A stretch of DNA of 64,000 nucleotides from NCBI GenBank assembly GCA_031216915.1, contig CM062297.1, forward strand, positions 826,734,786 to 826,798,785. The letters are read 5' to 3'. Position 1 is the stretch's first letter. Every line of letters starts with the position of its first letter. Source of the stretch: Pictodentalium vernedei. Its lineage: Eukaryota > Mollusca > Scaphopoda > Dentaliida > Dentaliidae. Positions 1 to 10,958 of the stretch are shown here, piece after piece. The notes beneath the pieces were generated by a model, which was not told the DNA's origin, did no database searches, and saw only the letters and a list, made by a program, of their open reading frames with translations. Made by a program: the position numbers and the translations under genes.

Positions 1-1110
1 ATCTTTACGAAACTTCTTGGGTACCTTTGGTATCACCGTGGGATGAAAACGAGTGTCTTTGGTGCAGTCCGAAATTCAAGATGGCCGATGGCAGCCATTT
101 TGTACAAAATTAGGTGCAATCAGATTTTTGCACAGAACTTCCATATGAAAGCGCTGATTTAAAAATTTTTTGTGTGAATGTTTAGTACCATGGGATACAT
201 CACATATAATACGGGTTTTTTTCTCGTGCAGAAATTATGCCAATTATTGAACTTTGATTTTTTCAGTGCTACTTACACACAGTAAGTACAAATGTTAATA
301 CGGCTCGGGCTAGAGGCTGTATTTATCAACTGATCTTCACGAAACTTCTTGGGTACCTCTGTTATCACCTTGGGACAAGAACAAGTGTTTCTGAGTGCGG
401 TTCAAAATTCAGGATGGCTGCCAGTGGCCATTTTGTACCGAAATTAGGTCTAATCAGTTTTTTGTACACAACTTCTATACGGCTCAGGCCAGAGGACTTA
501 TTTATGAACCGATCTTTACAAAACTTCTTGGGTACCTTTTGTTATCACCGTGGGATGAGAACAGGTGTTTTTGGGTGTGGGCTGAAATTCAAGGTGGCCA
601 CCAGCAGCCATTTTGTACCAAAATTAGTGCAATCAGTCTTTTGTACAGAACTTCTGTATGAAAGTTCTGATTTGAATAAATTTTTGTATGAATGTTTAGT
701 AAAATGGAACACATCACATAAAGTACGGGGTTTTTTCTCGTGCAGAAATTATGCAAATTAGATGAATTTTGATTTATTTAGGGCTACTTATACACTGTAA
801 GTACACATGTCAATACGGCTCGGGCTTGAGGCTGTATTTATCAACCGATCTTCAAGAAACTTCTTGGGTACCTTTGTTATCACCTTGGGTCGAAAACGAT
901 TGTGTTTCTGAGTGCGGTCCAAAATTCAAGATGGCTGCCAGTGGCCATTTTATACCGAAATTAGGTCCAATCAGTTTTTTGTCACAACTTCTATACAGCT
1001 CGTATTTATGAACTGATCTTCACGAAACTTCTTGGGTACCTTTGTTTTCACCTTGGGACAGGAATGAGTGTGTTTTGGTGTGCCTTTGTTATCACTGTGC
1101 TATGAGAACA
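1..1110 (+). repeat. Higher-order tandem repeat, ~512-bp unit
   Basis: The phrase GATCTT.ACGAAACTTCTTGG recurs at about 1, 332, 511, 847 and 1015. Alternating spacings near 335 and 175 make a ~512-base higher-order unit present about twice, plus a partial unit. A related unit occurs at 7330-7425. The short reading frames across it are not conserved between units, so I treat it as non-coding array DNA. Confidence 0.85.
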
Positions 1111-1373
1111 AATATTTTGGGGTTCAGTCAGACCCACTCTGAGACTCAAAGATTTCTTTTCTAGTTTAGCATCTGACTGTCACCCACCTTTACAATACTT
1201 TACCTATACATTTGTTACAGGCAACGGTCAGTATTTATGTACAGACTGTTACAATACTTTATATGTACCTTTGTTATCAGGTCATTACCTAGATGTTTGT
1301 CATTGCTGTGTCACATACTATACATGTACATGTCTTGACAAGTTAAGCTACAGTGTCATTGACACTTTCATTT
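1..1373 (+). mobile_element. Helentron-like non-autonomous element, family B (copy B1, 5' part outside window)
   Basis: Only the 3' portion is in the window. The array at 1-1110 passes into about 220 bases of non-array sequence and ends with CAAGTTAAGCT (1339-1349). A hairpin AGTGTCATTGACACT (1352-1366) and a TTCATTT tail follow. The same three-part end recurs at 29810-29844 and, with changes, at 7826-7863. CAAGTTAAGCT is the exact inverse of the 5' terminus of the full-length copy at 26519. The order inverted repeat, then hairpin, then tail matches Helentron/HINE ends. No coding capacity was seen. The class assignment is inference from structure. Confidence 0.6.
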
Positions 1374-1763
1374 GTAATATTTGTATTGTAAATGGCAGTC
1401 ATTGGGAATTTGTGTTCTGTTATTTGAAATCATTACGAGTTTCCCAGTTAATTTGGTTCAATCCCGTTTGTCCCACTTCTGGATTTTCACACCTCGGGAT
1501 AGATTTCCTGGTTGTCTCACGTTGCTTAAAACAACATGTTATAGTCTTCATTATATTAGTCTTTATTATAATCTGAACGCAGGTTCACCTGATATGGTGA
1601 TCATTTATTAATGAACATTTATCACAGAATTGTTTTTAAAAATGATTAATTTTAACCGGTGAATTATACACAACATTCGGTCAATCGTTTTAAGTTTTTG
1701 GTATAAGTATTTGACATTTAGCAGAAATGTTTCACAATTTCATTTTACAATCGTATCGTCGAC

Positions 1764-3168
1764 ATGGCAAGTGCACAGATTCAAATTGAGTTCATCGAGA
1801 ATAAACGTGGTGGACAAAACCTTGTGTTCAACAATTACTGTTATATGGTCAAAAATCAAAGACAAGATAAAGTATATTGGAGATGTGCTGTAAGAACGTG
1901 TCCTGCAACACTGCGTACACATAATCAAATACTAGTTGGGTTCAATCATCAGCATAACCACGAAGCGAACAACACAGATATTAGTGTGAGAAAGACTTTT
2001 AATTAATATTAAAAAACGGTGTAGGGAAGAGGCAACACCCGTATCCCAAGTGTATAGACAAGAACTTTCAAAGCTTCGAACAAGTGACTGGAATGACGAT
2101 GTTCAGAACCTGGTGGAAAAACTACCCACACTACAGTCGTGTCACAGTGTGCTATACCGCCAACGGTCAAAGCTGATTCCAAAAATACCCAAAACAGTGT
2201 CAGAACTGGACTTAAAGGAAGAATGGGCTGAAACGTTAACAGGGGAACGATTTCTACTTGTGAATGCTACTGATGATAAGATATTGATATTTGCGACAGA
2301 TAAAAATCTTCAGCAAATAGTAGCTACGGGCACTGTCTATGGTGATGGAACATTTTATACGTGCCCAACCTTATTTTTTCAGTTATACACACTACATGGT
2401 TTTGTTGATGGCCATATGTATCCACTTGTATATGCCCTTCTTCCTTGAAAAAGTGAGGTCATTTACAGGAAGTTTTTTTTTATCTCCTAAAAGAAGCTTG
2501 TGTCGCCAGAGAGCTTAATTTACACCCTTCAGTGATGTTTTTTGACTTTGAAATAGCGGTACGAAATGCAGCTAGAAATGAATTCCCTGGTGTGAGCATC
2601 AAAGAGTGCTTTTTCCATTATACTCAGTGTTTATGGCGCAAGACACAAAGCACCGGCTTACAAACTGAATATAAAGAAGATGAGGAAGTTCGCAGACTTG
2701 TAGGCAGGGCTGCCGTTTTGCCATTAGTGCCGGAGGAACTAGTTGAAGACGTGTGGTTTTTTGCACTAGACGAGTTTGGAATGTCGGATTCCACTGTTAA
2801 TGCCACACCATTTACTGACTATGTAACTACCCAATGGGTTGAAGGTGAAACAACTTCATGGAATCATTTCCACACAGAGGGGCCCAGGACCACAAATCAT
2901 TTAGAAGGATGGCACAGCAAAATAAAAAGCAGATCCAAACTGCTCATCCAAATATATACAGCCTTATAGACCACCTAAAAGCCATCCAATCATTCAATGA
3001 AGTCTCGCAGATGCAGCTTGCGGCAGGTGGCCTTCCTGCACCAAAAAACGAAAGTATAGAAATATTGACAGTAGGCTTAATACTCTCAAACAAAGACTTT
3101 TGAATGGAGAGACAGACATTTTACAATATGCAGACCATGCTTCAGATCTGTTACATTTAGAAGGTTAA
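1764..3168 (+). pseudogene. MULE transposase with N-terminal FLYWCH zinc finger, frameshifted
   Basis: Transposase that would cut and move the surrounding MULE. The first ~80 residues form a FLYWCH finger (NKRGGQN, YMVKNQ, YWRC, RTCPATL, then the HNH histidines). The MULE core follows: DGTFYTCP with the first catalytic Asp (~2345), DFEIAVRNA with the second (~2543), FFHYTQCLWRK, and NHLEGWH with the Glu region (~2905). The C-terminus reads to a TAA at 3166-3168. The frame is broken by a shift near 1990-2004, a TGA at 2446-2448, a shift in the T run near 2475, and further shifts near 2935 and 3060. It is therefore non-functional. The domain order is that of metazoan MULE transposases. I see no intron signals that would explain the shifts. 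Confidence 0.9.
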
Positions 3169-3221
3169 ATATTGAATGAATGAATGTATAATTTATTATT
3201 GATATTCAACATAATATAAAT

Positions 3222-3662
3222 AATGCTTTCACATTACTGAGTGTTTTATTTGTGAAAATTATGGGTGCACAGAATAATATCTTGAAACAACCAGCAAAGT
3301 TTTAGCTCGTGGACGCGTGTATTATGTATTATTTATATTATCTGAAACAACTAGCAAAGTTTCAGCTCGTGGACCACCGGGTTGTACCCAGTGGTCCACA
3401 AGATGAAATTTTGCTAGTTGTTTCTAGATAATATAAATAATACATACTACACGCGTCCACGAGCTGAAACTTTGCTAGTTGTTTCTGGATAATATAAATA
3501 ATACTTTCACATTTCTGAGTGTTTTATTTGCTGAAAATTATGGGTGCACAGAATAATAATATCTTTAAACAACTAGTTAAAATTGTGCTAATTATTTCAA
3601 GATTTTTTTATTCTATGCACGTCTAATTTTCAGCAAATAAAACACTCACTAATGTGAAATAA
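3222..3662. repeat. Nested palindromes inside the MULE
   Basis: Several arms are repeated in both orientations. A segment around CACATTACTGAGTGTTTTAT (3230) recurs directly at about 3508 and inverted at 3635-3655. A second arm, AGCTCGTGGACGCGTG, occurs at 3305 and inverted at about 3450. The centre near 3385 is a tight hairpin (GTGGACCAC...GTGGTCCAC). It looks like a foldback inserted into, or grown within, the 3' part of the MULE. Confidence 0.75.
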
Positions 3663-3789
3663 ACTATAAATCAAAACCTTTCATCAAACCGCCTAACAAG
3701 TGATTAAAACTTCCCGATTGTCCCACTTTTTTATTACGTTTTAACTACCTGAATTAAGAAAGTGGGACAAACGGGAAGTCACCGTTAAT

Positions 3790-4020
3790 TTAACCCTTTA
3801 CCCAACGTAACGACCAAAACCGCCCAGCGCTGTTCTCAAAAATCGCCAGTAAATTTTCATTTTTTGTCTCAAAAACATAGGTTATGACCCCTCGTTGGAA
3901 TGAGCTCGTTCCAACGAGGGGTCATAACCTATGTTTTTGAGGCACAAAATGAAAAAAATTAGTTATTCAAGAATTTTTTTTGCAAGTGTCGTCTGCTTTT
4001 CATGTTAGGTAAAGGGTTAA
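3790..4020. mobile_element. Palindromic MITE flanked by TTAA (copy M1)
   Basis: Begins TTAACCCTTTACCCAACG and ends GTAAAGGGTTAA, with TTAA at both limits (3790-3793, 4017-4020). This is the signature of piggyBac-type target use. The centre is a perfect hairpin with 33-base arms ending GACCCCTCGTTGGAA around an 8-base loop containing GAGCTC. It abuts the MULE's right target duplication. Relatives lie at 41395, 43324, 44275, 44772 and 45159, and probably at 50323 and 55482. Confidence 0.8.
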
Positions 4021-4830
4021 ATAAATGCATTTGAGATGCAGGATAATTGTTGGAATCGATGATATATCAAACATTATTTCCAAAAGGAATAGAATTCTCT
4101 CTTTTGATTGGCTGTGAGGCATGGTGTGTAACTCCTGACCCACAGGAACTTAAATTTTTTACACTGCGTTTAAACCTGGTATAAAAACAAGAATACACAA
4201 TCTCAGAAGGAGGTGTTTTAAAAAGTTCCAAATTTAAAAATATGTTTTGCAATCTATTATATTGAAAAATATAAAAATAGGGTATATTTAATGTTTTGAG
4301 ATCAGCAGTTATGTAGAAAATGAGATAAAAATGAAAATACAAATCAAACTTCCTGGACTTATTTTTTTATGTTTGGGGGGGGGGGGGGGGGGGGGTTCAA
4401 AATAAAGTAAAAAGGCTTTGTTATTTATTTCTGCAGAGAATATAAACAAACGTTTTACAAGTCACACTGACTCGGGAGTACTCAGTAGAACTTAATGAGA
4501 CATTACAGCATTTCTACCTGATTAGCAAAAATCAAACTGACTAAAATTAAAAACCATCTTGAAAGTTATAAATAAAGAAAACTATAGTATGAAGGTTTCA
4601 TGACTCAAGTGTTGAACTCAACTTTTTGTCCTGTGCTAACATTTGAGAAATACCTCTCCAAATCAAATCCTCAAAATGGAAAAATCCCATGGATTCATTT
4701 AGTAAAGATGATGATGATAAGATCAGTTGTGGTGCACAAACGTCGGCCAGAAAAGACAGGCAAAGCACTTTTCATGAGCAGACTGTGTAAGCCACAGTAA
4801 GGCTTGTGAGCTATCCCAAGGCCAGGTTTG
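4021..4830. other. No gene seen; contains a G21 homopolymer
   Basis: AT-rich sequence with only short random reading frames. The one notable feature is an uninterrupted run of 21 G at 4375-4395. Confidence 0.6.
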
Positions 4831-4832
4831 GA

Positions 4833-4975
4833 GGGCGTTATGGTTTATTAACGGCCTGGGAGGAATGAATAACAGCCCGAGGGTTTATTACCGGCTCGTG
4901 GCCTGAGACAAAGTCTCGGGCCGTTAATTGGTCAGAGGGCTGTTATTCATTCGTGGAGGGCCGTAAATAAACCGG
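4833..4975. repeat. GC-rich imperfect inverted repeat
   Basis: Arms containing GGTTTATTA..CGGCC and GAATGAATAACAGCCC are matched in reverse by GGGCTGTTATTCATTC and GGCCGTAAATAAACC. The loop is centred near 4905. It is probably a small foldback MITE. No clear target duplication was found. Confidence 0.65.
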
Positions 4976-5528
4976 GCTGCCTGACAAAATCATGTTATTT
5001 CTGTTATTACCATGACGACAGGCTATTAATGAATTTTGTTTCCATTAACGGCCCGCCACCCGCTTCCGGTTGAATGACACCGCGAATTACGGAGTTTTAA
5101 AGCCCAACTAAACTCCGTTAATATACTAGAGAATGCCCGCTAAACTGGTAAAAATTGCAGTTTACAATTACATTAACCACTCTCTCCATGCCACAGGCAT
5201 TACAATTTTAGCAAGAAAGAACTTTTCACCAGCACAATAATGTCAATGTCTGGCCACAAAGCCAGTAGATCCATAGCATGATTGTTTAGCTCTGCATCTC
5301 AACACAAGAAAAAAATTGCAATGGGCATTATAATAAACAAAACTGCACACAACACAAACTCCAATGCACTGAGCCTCACATGCAAAATAGAAATCCTTCA
5401 AATTCACTGTTGATGTCACTGACATTGATAACATTGTTCTTGTGTAGGCTTACATTGTTACCAATTTAAATTTTTGGCACTTTACTGATACAGTGGGCAA
5501 AGGGATACATTGTAACAAAACAGATTCT
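4976..5528. other. No gene seen
   Basis: No repeat, RNA gene or convincing coding sequence was recognised. A minus-strand frame of about 60 codons at 5243-5434 has no recognisable motif. Confidence 0.5.
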
Positions 5529-5541
5529 ATTCCATCCTACT

Positions 5542-5954
5542 GGGGGCGCGGTTGTGTCGCGGTAACCGGTTCTCGTCAGATCACCGCAGTTAAGCAATGT
5601 CGAGCGCGGTTAGTATTTGGATGGGTGACCATTTCTGCAACTGATTCGTGCTCCTGCGTTGTGTCCTTTGGGCAAGGCACTTAACCCTGATTGCCTACAT
5701 GGGGGCATGATGACGCTGTGTACTAAGGCGTACTGCACGTCCATGGTGCGCATGTCTTCAACCAATCTAACTCTGCCTGTGCCGCAGTGCAGAGTTCAGA
5801 GTTACGATTTTGGAGAGCTGACAGCTGCTCGTCGTTACTCGGTGGTTCTCTCCGAGTACTCCAGCTTCCTCCACCCGTAAAACTGTCACCGACATGATAT
5901 GACCCTGGCTGTTAATGTGTCATTAAACCCTCATAAAAAAAAAAAAAAAAAAAA
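5542..5954 (+). mobile_element. SINE with 5S rRNA-derived head
   Basis: The head at about 5570-5632 resembles 5S rRNA: GTCAGATCACCGCAGTTAAG, then GGTTAGTATTTGGATGGGTG, which covers the 5S internal promoter with its C box. The body contains GTCCTTTGGGCAAGGCAC and a TCCAGCTTCCTCCACCC block. It ends in a poly-A tract. A 13-base target duplication, ATTCCATCCTACT, flanks it at 5529-5541 and 5955-5967, proving L1-type retroposition. The exact duplication and clean tail suggest a young insertion. The body is shared with the tRNA-headed copy at 11845. Confidence 0.9.
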
Positions 5955-5967
5955 ATTCCATCCTACT

Positions 5968-6315
5968 CTTCAGTAGCTCGTTTCTATTGTTGATGATTCT
6001 AATCCATAACATGAGTTCAAGGCAAGCTGTTGGGGTGAGCTTTCCAAGAAATGATGCTAAGGGTTAGGTCACAGCAGTGGCCATCCTCAAATCGAATTGT
6101 TTTTTTTATAAATAATTTGCCTCCAAATCATATCTTATGGCAGTGGTAAACTGGGGCGAGGAGGGGTTGGTGAGTGGAGAGGTTTCATTTGACAGCTGCA
6201 CTAATAATTTTCCCAATTTTTGCCTCAAAAATGTAGTTTATGACATGTCATTTCAATGAGCTCATACCGTTTTTATCGATTGTGTTCTCAATTTGGAAAT
6301 AAATTCGTTATCCTT
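5968..6315. other. No gene; possible decayed MITE hairpin
   Basis: AT-rich. GCCTCAAAAATGTAGTTTATG near 6220, followed by a GAGCTC at about 6260, recalls the interior of the TTAA MITE family, but no ends are visible. Confidence 0.35.
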
Positions 6316-6317
6316 TG

Positions 6318-6432
6318 GTTTCCCAGGGTGTACGGAATTTACACCGGTCTGAAAACTCATACACCCTGTGGCCTCAGGGTGTATGAGTTTTCAGACTGGT
6401 GTAAATTCCCATACACCCTGGGAAACCAAAGG
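6318..6432. repeat. Near-perfect inverted repeat with ~56-base arms
   Basis: The left arm runs from TTTGGTTTCCCAGGGTGTA to ACTCATACACCCTG. The right arm mirrors it from CAGGGTGTATGAGT to CCCTGGGAAACCAAAGG with few mismatches and a 4-6 base loop. CAGGGTGTA at both tips suggests a hAT-like foldback MITE. The flanks show no certain duplication. Confidence 0.75.
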
Positions 6433-7242
6433 CTAACTAATAGTAACCGTTGCTTGATATAAAAGTAACAGTCATAGTTGAAAATAAATTGCATGCAGGC
6501 AGTTATGTGCAGTCGAATTGGTTAATGAAAACATGCAAACATTCATTTTGTATTTCAGATTTCCCAAAAATATGATTTATGGATGAACTCCTCATTCAAA
6601 TGGGTTGTGATAATTTTGAATATAATGGGGAAAAAATTGCGATTCATGATTTTATTAGGCAGGTTGTGAAGGGATTTTTTTTTGGGGGGTGGGGGTAAAA
6701 TAAATCTGTGAAAGTTGGCACTTCGACATTTGATTTGTCCCAGAGACATTTCATCCTGAGACGTTTCACCCATGAGGCGTTTCGTCCTGTGTCCCAATTT
6801 TCACGTTTCACTGAAAAAACAAACATTCAACCCTTACTTCATTTATGCCCCAACACCCCTACGGTGAATAACCGATGTATTTGCGAAATTTTTGCATGGC
6901 CCACCAGGTGTTTTGGTGGGAGTTGAATCACCACAAACAACCGTGGTCCACCAGGCGTTTGGGTGGGGGGTCGAATTACCACAAATAAAAGAAATAAAAA
7001 GAGCAAAAAAAAATACCTGCCCGCATGCTTTTTTTGAAAAAAATGGCCCGAGAAACAGACCATCAACTTTGTTTGGCCTTAGCATAACAATTTTTCCAGG
7101 TTGAAACAGTAACTTCCAGTTCACTTACCCCCACAGCTGTTAAATGTTTAAAATGTCCTCTCCATTAAGAAGATCATATATTAATCCATGATAAAGATGA
7201 GAGCCAAACAAACACAACTTCTTTCGTTCGTTCGCGCCATTA
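6433..7242. other. No gene; short duplicated block
   Basis: A ~64-base unit (GGCCCACCAGGTGTTTTGGT and GGTCCACCAGGCGTTTGGGT) occurs twice in tandem at 6897-7000. The open frames through it run in several phases and look incidental. Nothing else was recognised. Confidence 0.5.
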
Positions 7243-7863
7243 TTGAGATTTTTTTGACTTTGATTTATTCAGTGCTACCTATGCACAGTAAGTACACATG
7301 TCAGTCTGGCTCGGGCTAGGGTCTGTATTTTATGAACAAATCTTCACGAAACTTCTTGGGTACCTTTGTTATCACCTTGGGACGAGAACGAGTGTTTTTG
7401 GGTGCAGTCCAAAATTCAAGATGGCAGTATAATGTCTAGATGAAGACGTCCCCTTTTGGTTGGGATTCGTCAACCATGATGGTTACAGGGGCCCAAAGCC
7501 CAAAAACCTTTAGCACAGTCAACAGGCCATATTTATGAAAGGATTTCATTGTAACTTGATAGGATGACTCATTTTGCAATAATTTCACTGTAAATTGGAG
7601 ACTTTCATTGATATACATTAACTGTGAGGGCCACATAAATTAACTGTGAGGGCCACATTAACCCACCACTTTAGTATAATCTACACTTCATATTATTTTT
7701 ATTGAAAACATCGCAAACAGTGAACAGAAATTAACATATTCCCAATTATCACAATTCTTGTCTCTTATTTCATAATCCTTTCATAAACATTAAACATTAT
7801 CCGTTTCATCAAACTTAACACGCAGACAAGGTAAGCTACAGTGTCCACTGGCACTTTCATTTT
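7243..7863 (+). mobile_element. Family B element, 5'-truncated chimera (copy B2)
   Basis: The first ~190 bases match the monomer of B1 (CACGAAACTTCTTGGGTACC at ~7345). From about 7434 the sequence switches directly to the different monomer of B3 (CTAGATGAAGACGTCCCC), then follows the B3 3' subterminal region for about 400 bases. It ends with a variant of the B terminus, CAAGGTAAGCT and the hairpin at 7840-7855. It therefore links two array types within one termini family. Confidence 0.7.
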
Positions 7864-7976
7864 AATATAGCACTTATATTTGCTTTGATATATAATTTGT
7901 TTGACCCGAAGACCACTGGTACTTGCCCAGAATTTAATCCACTGTGTATGACTGGTTTTTCAACCTTTACGTTTTT

Positions 7977-8268
7977 AGCTCGCCGAAGGGAGCTTAACTT
8001 ATCACTTGCAGTCCGCCGTCGTCGTCTGTCGTGAACTTTCATTATCGACGACTACTCACAAACTACTGGATCAAATTGAACCAAATTTGGTGTGCATGTT
8101 CCCCATCATATGTCAATTCAAACTTGTGCACATAAACTTGCCGCACCACAGGGGGCACCACAAGGGGCATAAATCTGATAGCACCCACGAATTTCTTTTC
8201 AAAATTAAAAAAAAATCTTCTTCAGATCCACCAGGCAGAATTCTTTCCTATTTGTATACATCATCTCT

Positions 8269-8312
<44 letters not shown>

Positions 8313-9600
8313 GGGGGGGGTAGATTCAAGTTTGTTCAAATCGGCCCCCTGGATTCATATTTGGGCTCACTTTTGAAGCCGGAATTTGAACTTAGTGCAT
8401 TTCTGGCAAATTTCTTAAAAAATCTTCATCTCCAGATACAGCAGGCAGAATCTTTTGATATTTGGTATGCCAACATTGTGGGGTGGTCTGGATCTGATTC
8501 AAGTTTGTACAAATCGGCCCCCTTGGTTCATATTTGGGCTCAGTATAGGATCCTGAATTTGAACTTAGTGCATTTCAGGCAAATTTCTTTAAAAATCTTC
8601 TCCAGATCCAGCAGGCAGAATGATATTGGGTATGCAGCATGCTTAGGGGGGGTGAGATTCAAGTTTGTTCAAGCCAAGTCCCTGGGTTCATATTTGGGCT
8701 CCCTGTGGGAAGCCTGAATTATTACTTAGTTCAATATGAGGAATTTTTCTTTAAAAATCTTCTTCAGATTCAGTGGTCGGAATCGTTTTGATATTTGGCA
8801 TGCAGCATCCTTAGTGGGGTGAGATTCAAGTTTGTTCAATCCATGCCCCTAGGTTCATATTTGGGCTCACTGTGGGAGCTCGAATTATAACTTAGTTCAG
8901 TATGAGGAATTTTTCTTTACAAATCTTCCGATTTATTAGTCTGAATTTTTTGATATTCAGCATGCAGCATCCTTAGTGGGGTGAGATTCAAGTTTGTTCA
9001 AGCCATGCCCCTAGGTTCATATTTGGGCTCACTGTGGGAGCTCGAAATATAACTTAGTTCAGTATGAGGAATTTTTCTTTACAAATCTTCTTCAGATTTA
9101 TTAGTCGGAATGTTTTGATTTTCAGCATGCAGCATCCTTAGGGGGTGAGATTCAAGTTTGTTCAAGCCAAGTCCCAGGGTTCATATTTGGGTTTATTGTG
9201 GGAGCCTGAATGATAACTCCGTTCAAATGAGGAATTTTCTTTAAAAGTCTTCTTCTTCAGATCCAGCAGTCAAAATGCTTTGATATTTGGTATCTAGCAT
9301 CCTTGGGGGGGGGGGGGGGGGGGGGGGGGAGGGGATTCAAGGTTTGTTGAAGCCAAGTCAATGGGTTCATATTTGAGCTCCCTGTTGGAGCCTGAATTAT
9401 TACTTAGTTCAATATGAGGAGTATTCTTTAAAAATCTCTTTTTTTTAGATCCACTGATCAGAATCTTTGGAATATTTGGTACAAGTTTTTCTTAGGGGGG
9501 GGGGGGGGGGGCAGATACAACTTGTTGAGATCAATTCCCTGGCTTGATATTTAGGCTACCATGTCAGGTGAGCTCCCTCAGGCCCCCTGGGGCCTCTTGT
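7977..9600 (+). mobile_element. Helentron-like element, family A (copy A1)
   Basis: The 5' end AGCTCGCCGAAGGGAGCTTA (7977) folds on itself and is followed by CCGTCGTCGTCTGTCGTG. The 3' end has CAGGTGAGCT (9565-9574), hairpin AGGCCCCCTGGGGCCT (9580-9595) and tail CTTGT. Between them is an array of ~170-base monomers. Type-1 units (CAGGCAGAAT, CAAATCGGCCCCC) come first and type-2 units (CAGCATCCTTAGGGG, CAAGCCAAGTCCC) follow. Three monomers carry expanded G runs (8269-8311, 9305-9329, 9495-9511). There is no coding capacity. Confidence 0.7.
8269..8320 (+). repeat. G43-A-G8 homopolymer tract
   Basis: Forty-three consecutive G, one A, then eight G. It lies where other monomers of the array have about six G (CTTAGGGGGGTGAG), so it is an expansion of a resident run. 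Confidence 0.9.
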
Positions 9601-10600
9601 ACTTATAATTATCATTAGACACTTTCAGTTTATCTAAAAACATAATGTCTATGACCCTTTTTATAGACCTAGAGCATAACACCGCCAAATTGTTCAAGCT
9701 CCTGCAAACCGCACAATAATACCTTGGAAGTCCATCATTCACTATACGGACATACACCAACTCTAACTGAGTCCCAGTTTTTAGGCTTGACTACCATCGC
9801 TCAACTCTAAAAAAGAAATTTCGTTGCCAGCACTTCACATATCTATATTTTAATCACAGAAGTAATTTATGCCAGTAAATTCTGCACAATCATGATCACT
9901 TTGTTTCCCTTTAGTCAAATGCATGCCATTTACTTTCGGGAGAGATACCACAATATTCAAAGTTAACAAATGGCTTTCCATTGATAACGAAGTTGTATGC
10001 AGTATTAATTAACATCATATATTTTCTTTTGTTGACTGTTTAAATGAAGTATTTATCTTTGGTTGAGATTTGGCAACTGGTTGAACTTTTGCAGATGAAG
10101 TAACTACCCACAGAGTTTAAATCACTTGAAAGAATATTGGCTTTTTCTTCCAATATGGCAATATTATGAGCTCTTCCTTGTACATGCCTTGTTAAATTAT
10201 ACTTTGAGATATTTCATCCCAATTAAATAGTTCAACATATCTTTCTTAGCCTTCCCGGTGCATGAGGGGGTGTTTTTTTACAGCGTTGGAGTTGCGAGAA
10301 CAAATATCACAATAGTTATGAGTCACATAAACTTTGCCAGTCACCCTATCGTGTTTCTCTTTTATTTTAAAATTAGCAGTCAGTTCCAAATCTCATCAAA
10401 GATATCTTGTTAATTTTATTGCCTTTCCTTAAAATTTCACCTTATTTTAATCTTCATATCAAAACAAGTTCAGAGTTTGCTATCACAAAATTTCACAGTT
10501 TGCGGATTACAAACTAATAGTAACACGTGTTTCCGCGTAGAAATACAAAAGTTCAACAACAAAATGGGCAGAATTAGCTACGAGTTTTCGGAATATTGCA
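9601..10600. other. No gene seen
   Basis: AT-rich, no recognisable coding sequence or repeat. A minus-strand 60-codon frame near 9580-9760 overlaps the A1 3' end and is not credible. Confidence 0.5.
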
Positions 10601-10617
10601 CGCCCGCATTTGTCTTT

Positions 10618-10850
10618 CTTACCCGACATTGAGATAGGACTGTGTTCCATTACCGCATGTTTGTTTCGGATTTGCTGAATCCGGAAGCGTAATTTTTGAT
10701 ATCGTAACTAAAAGCAGTTTTTTTTCATGGACGTTAGGCACCATTTGGATACTAATCTTGGTATTTAAGAGGTGAGTGATCGATCGCTTGCCACTTTGGA
10801 ATTTCGGCGAGTGACGTGTGTGCGAGCGATCACTTGCCATTCCTTGAGAA
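10618..10850 (-). other. Possible first exon on the minus strand
   Basis: On the minus strand an open frame of 73 codons starts at about 10840. Further on, an ATGTCGG is followed at once by GTAAGAAAG, a good splice donor, at about 10615-10630. The block is more GC- and CpG-rich than its surroundings. No domain is visible and no following exon was identified, so this is only a candidate. Confidence 0.2.
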
Positions 10851-10920
10851 CTCTGAAATTCATTCCTATGTAGTGTTAACTAGCTATAGATGCTAATTAA
10901 ATTCTTCTTTAAACAACTCT

Positions 10921-10958
10921 GGCAGGTGAGCACCTTAGGCCTCATCCGGTCTCTTGTT
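10921..10958 (+). repeat. Decayed family A 3' terminus
   Basis: GGCAGGTGAGCACCTTAGGC followed by a weak hairpin and CTCTTGTTT resembles the A-family end (CAGGTGAGC, AGGCCCC hairpin, CTCTTGT). No A-type array is recognisable upstream, so only a solo end is claimed. Confidence 0.4.

Larger units (their letters stand above)
1455..3783 (+). mobile_element. MULE DNA transposon with 8-bp target site duplication
   Basis: The element is bounded by inverted ends: GGTTCAATCCCGTTTGTCCC at 1455 and the inverse of GGTGACTTCCCGTTTGTCCC ending at 3783. These share 17 consecutive bases beginning TCCCG and ending CACTT. Immediately outside lie identical 8-base direct repeats GTTAATTT (1447-1454 and 3784-3791). 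That length is within the 8-11 bp usual for MULEs. Inside are a FLYWCH/MULE transposase relic (1764-3168) and a block of nested palindromes (3222-3662). Another inverted copy of the terminus at about 3710 forms a terminal hairpin. The element is complete in outline but its transposase is dead. Confidence 0.85.

Noticed and set aside
5570-5632. Functional 5S rRNA gene
   Set aside because: Only part of 5S is present, diverged, fused to a SINE body with poly-A and target duplication.
8006-8323. 105-codon frame ending in a glycine run
   Set aside because: The glycine run is the G43 homopolymer; the upstream part is element A1 non-coding sequence.
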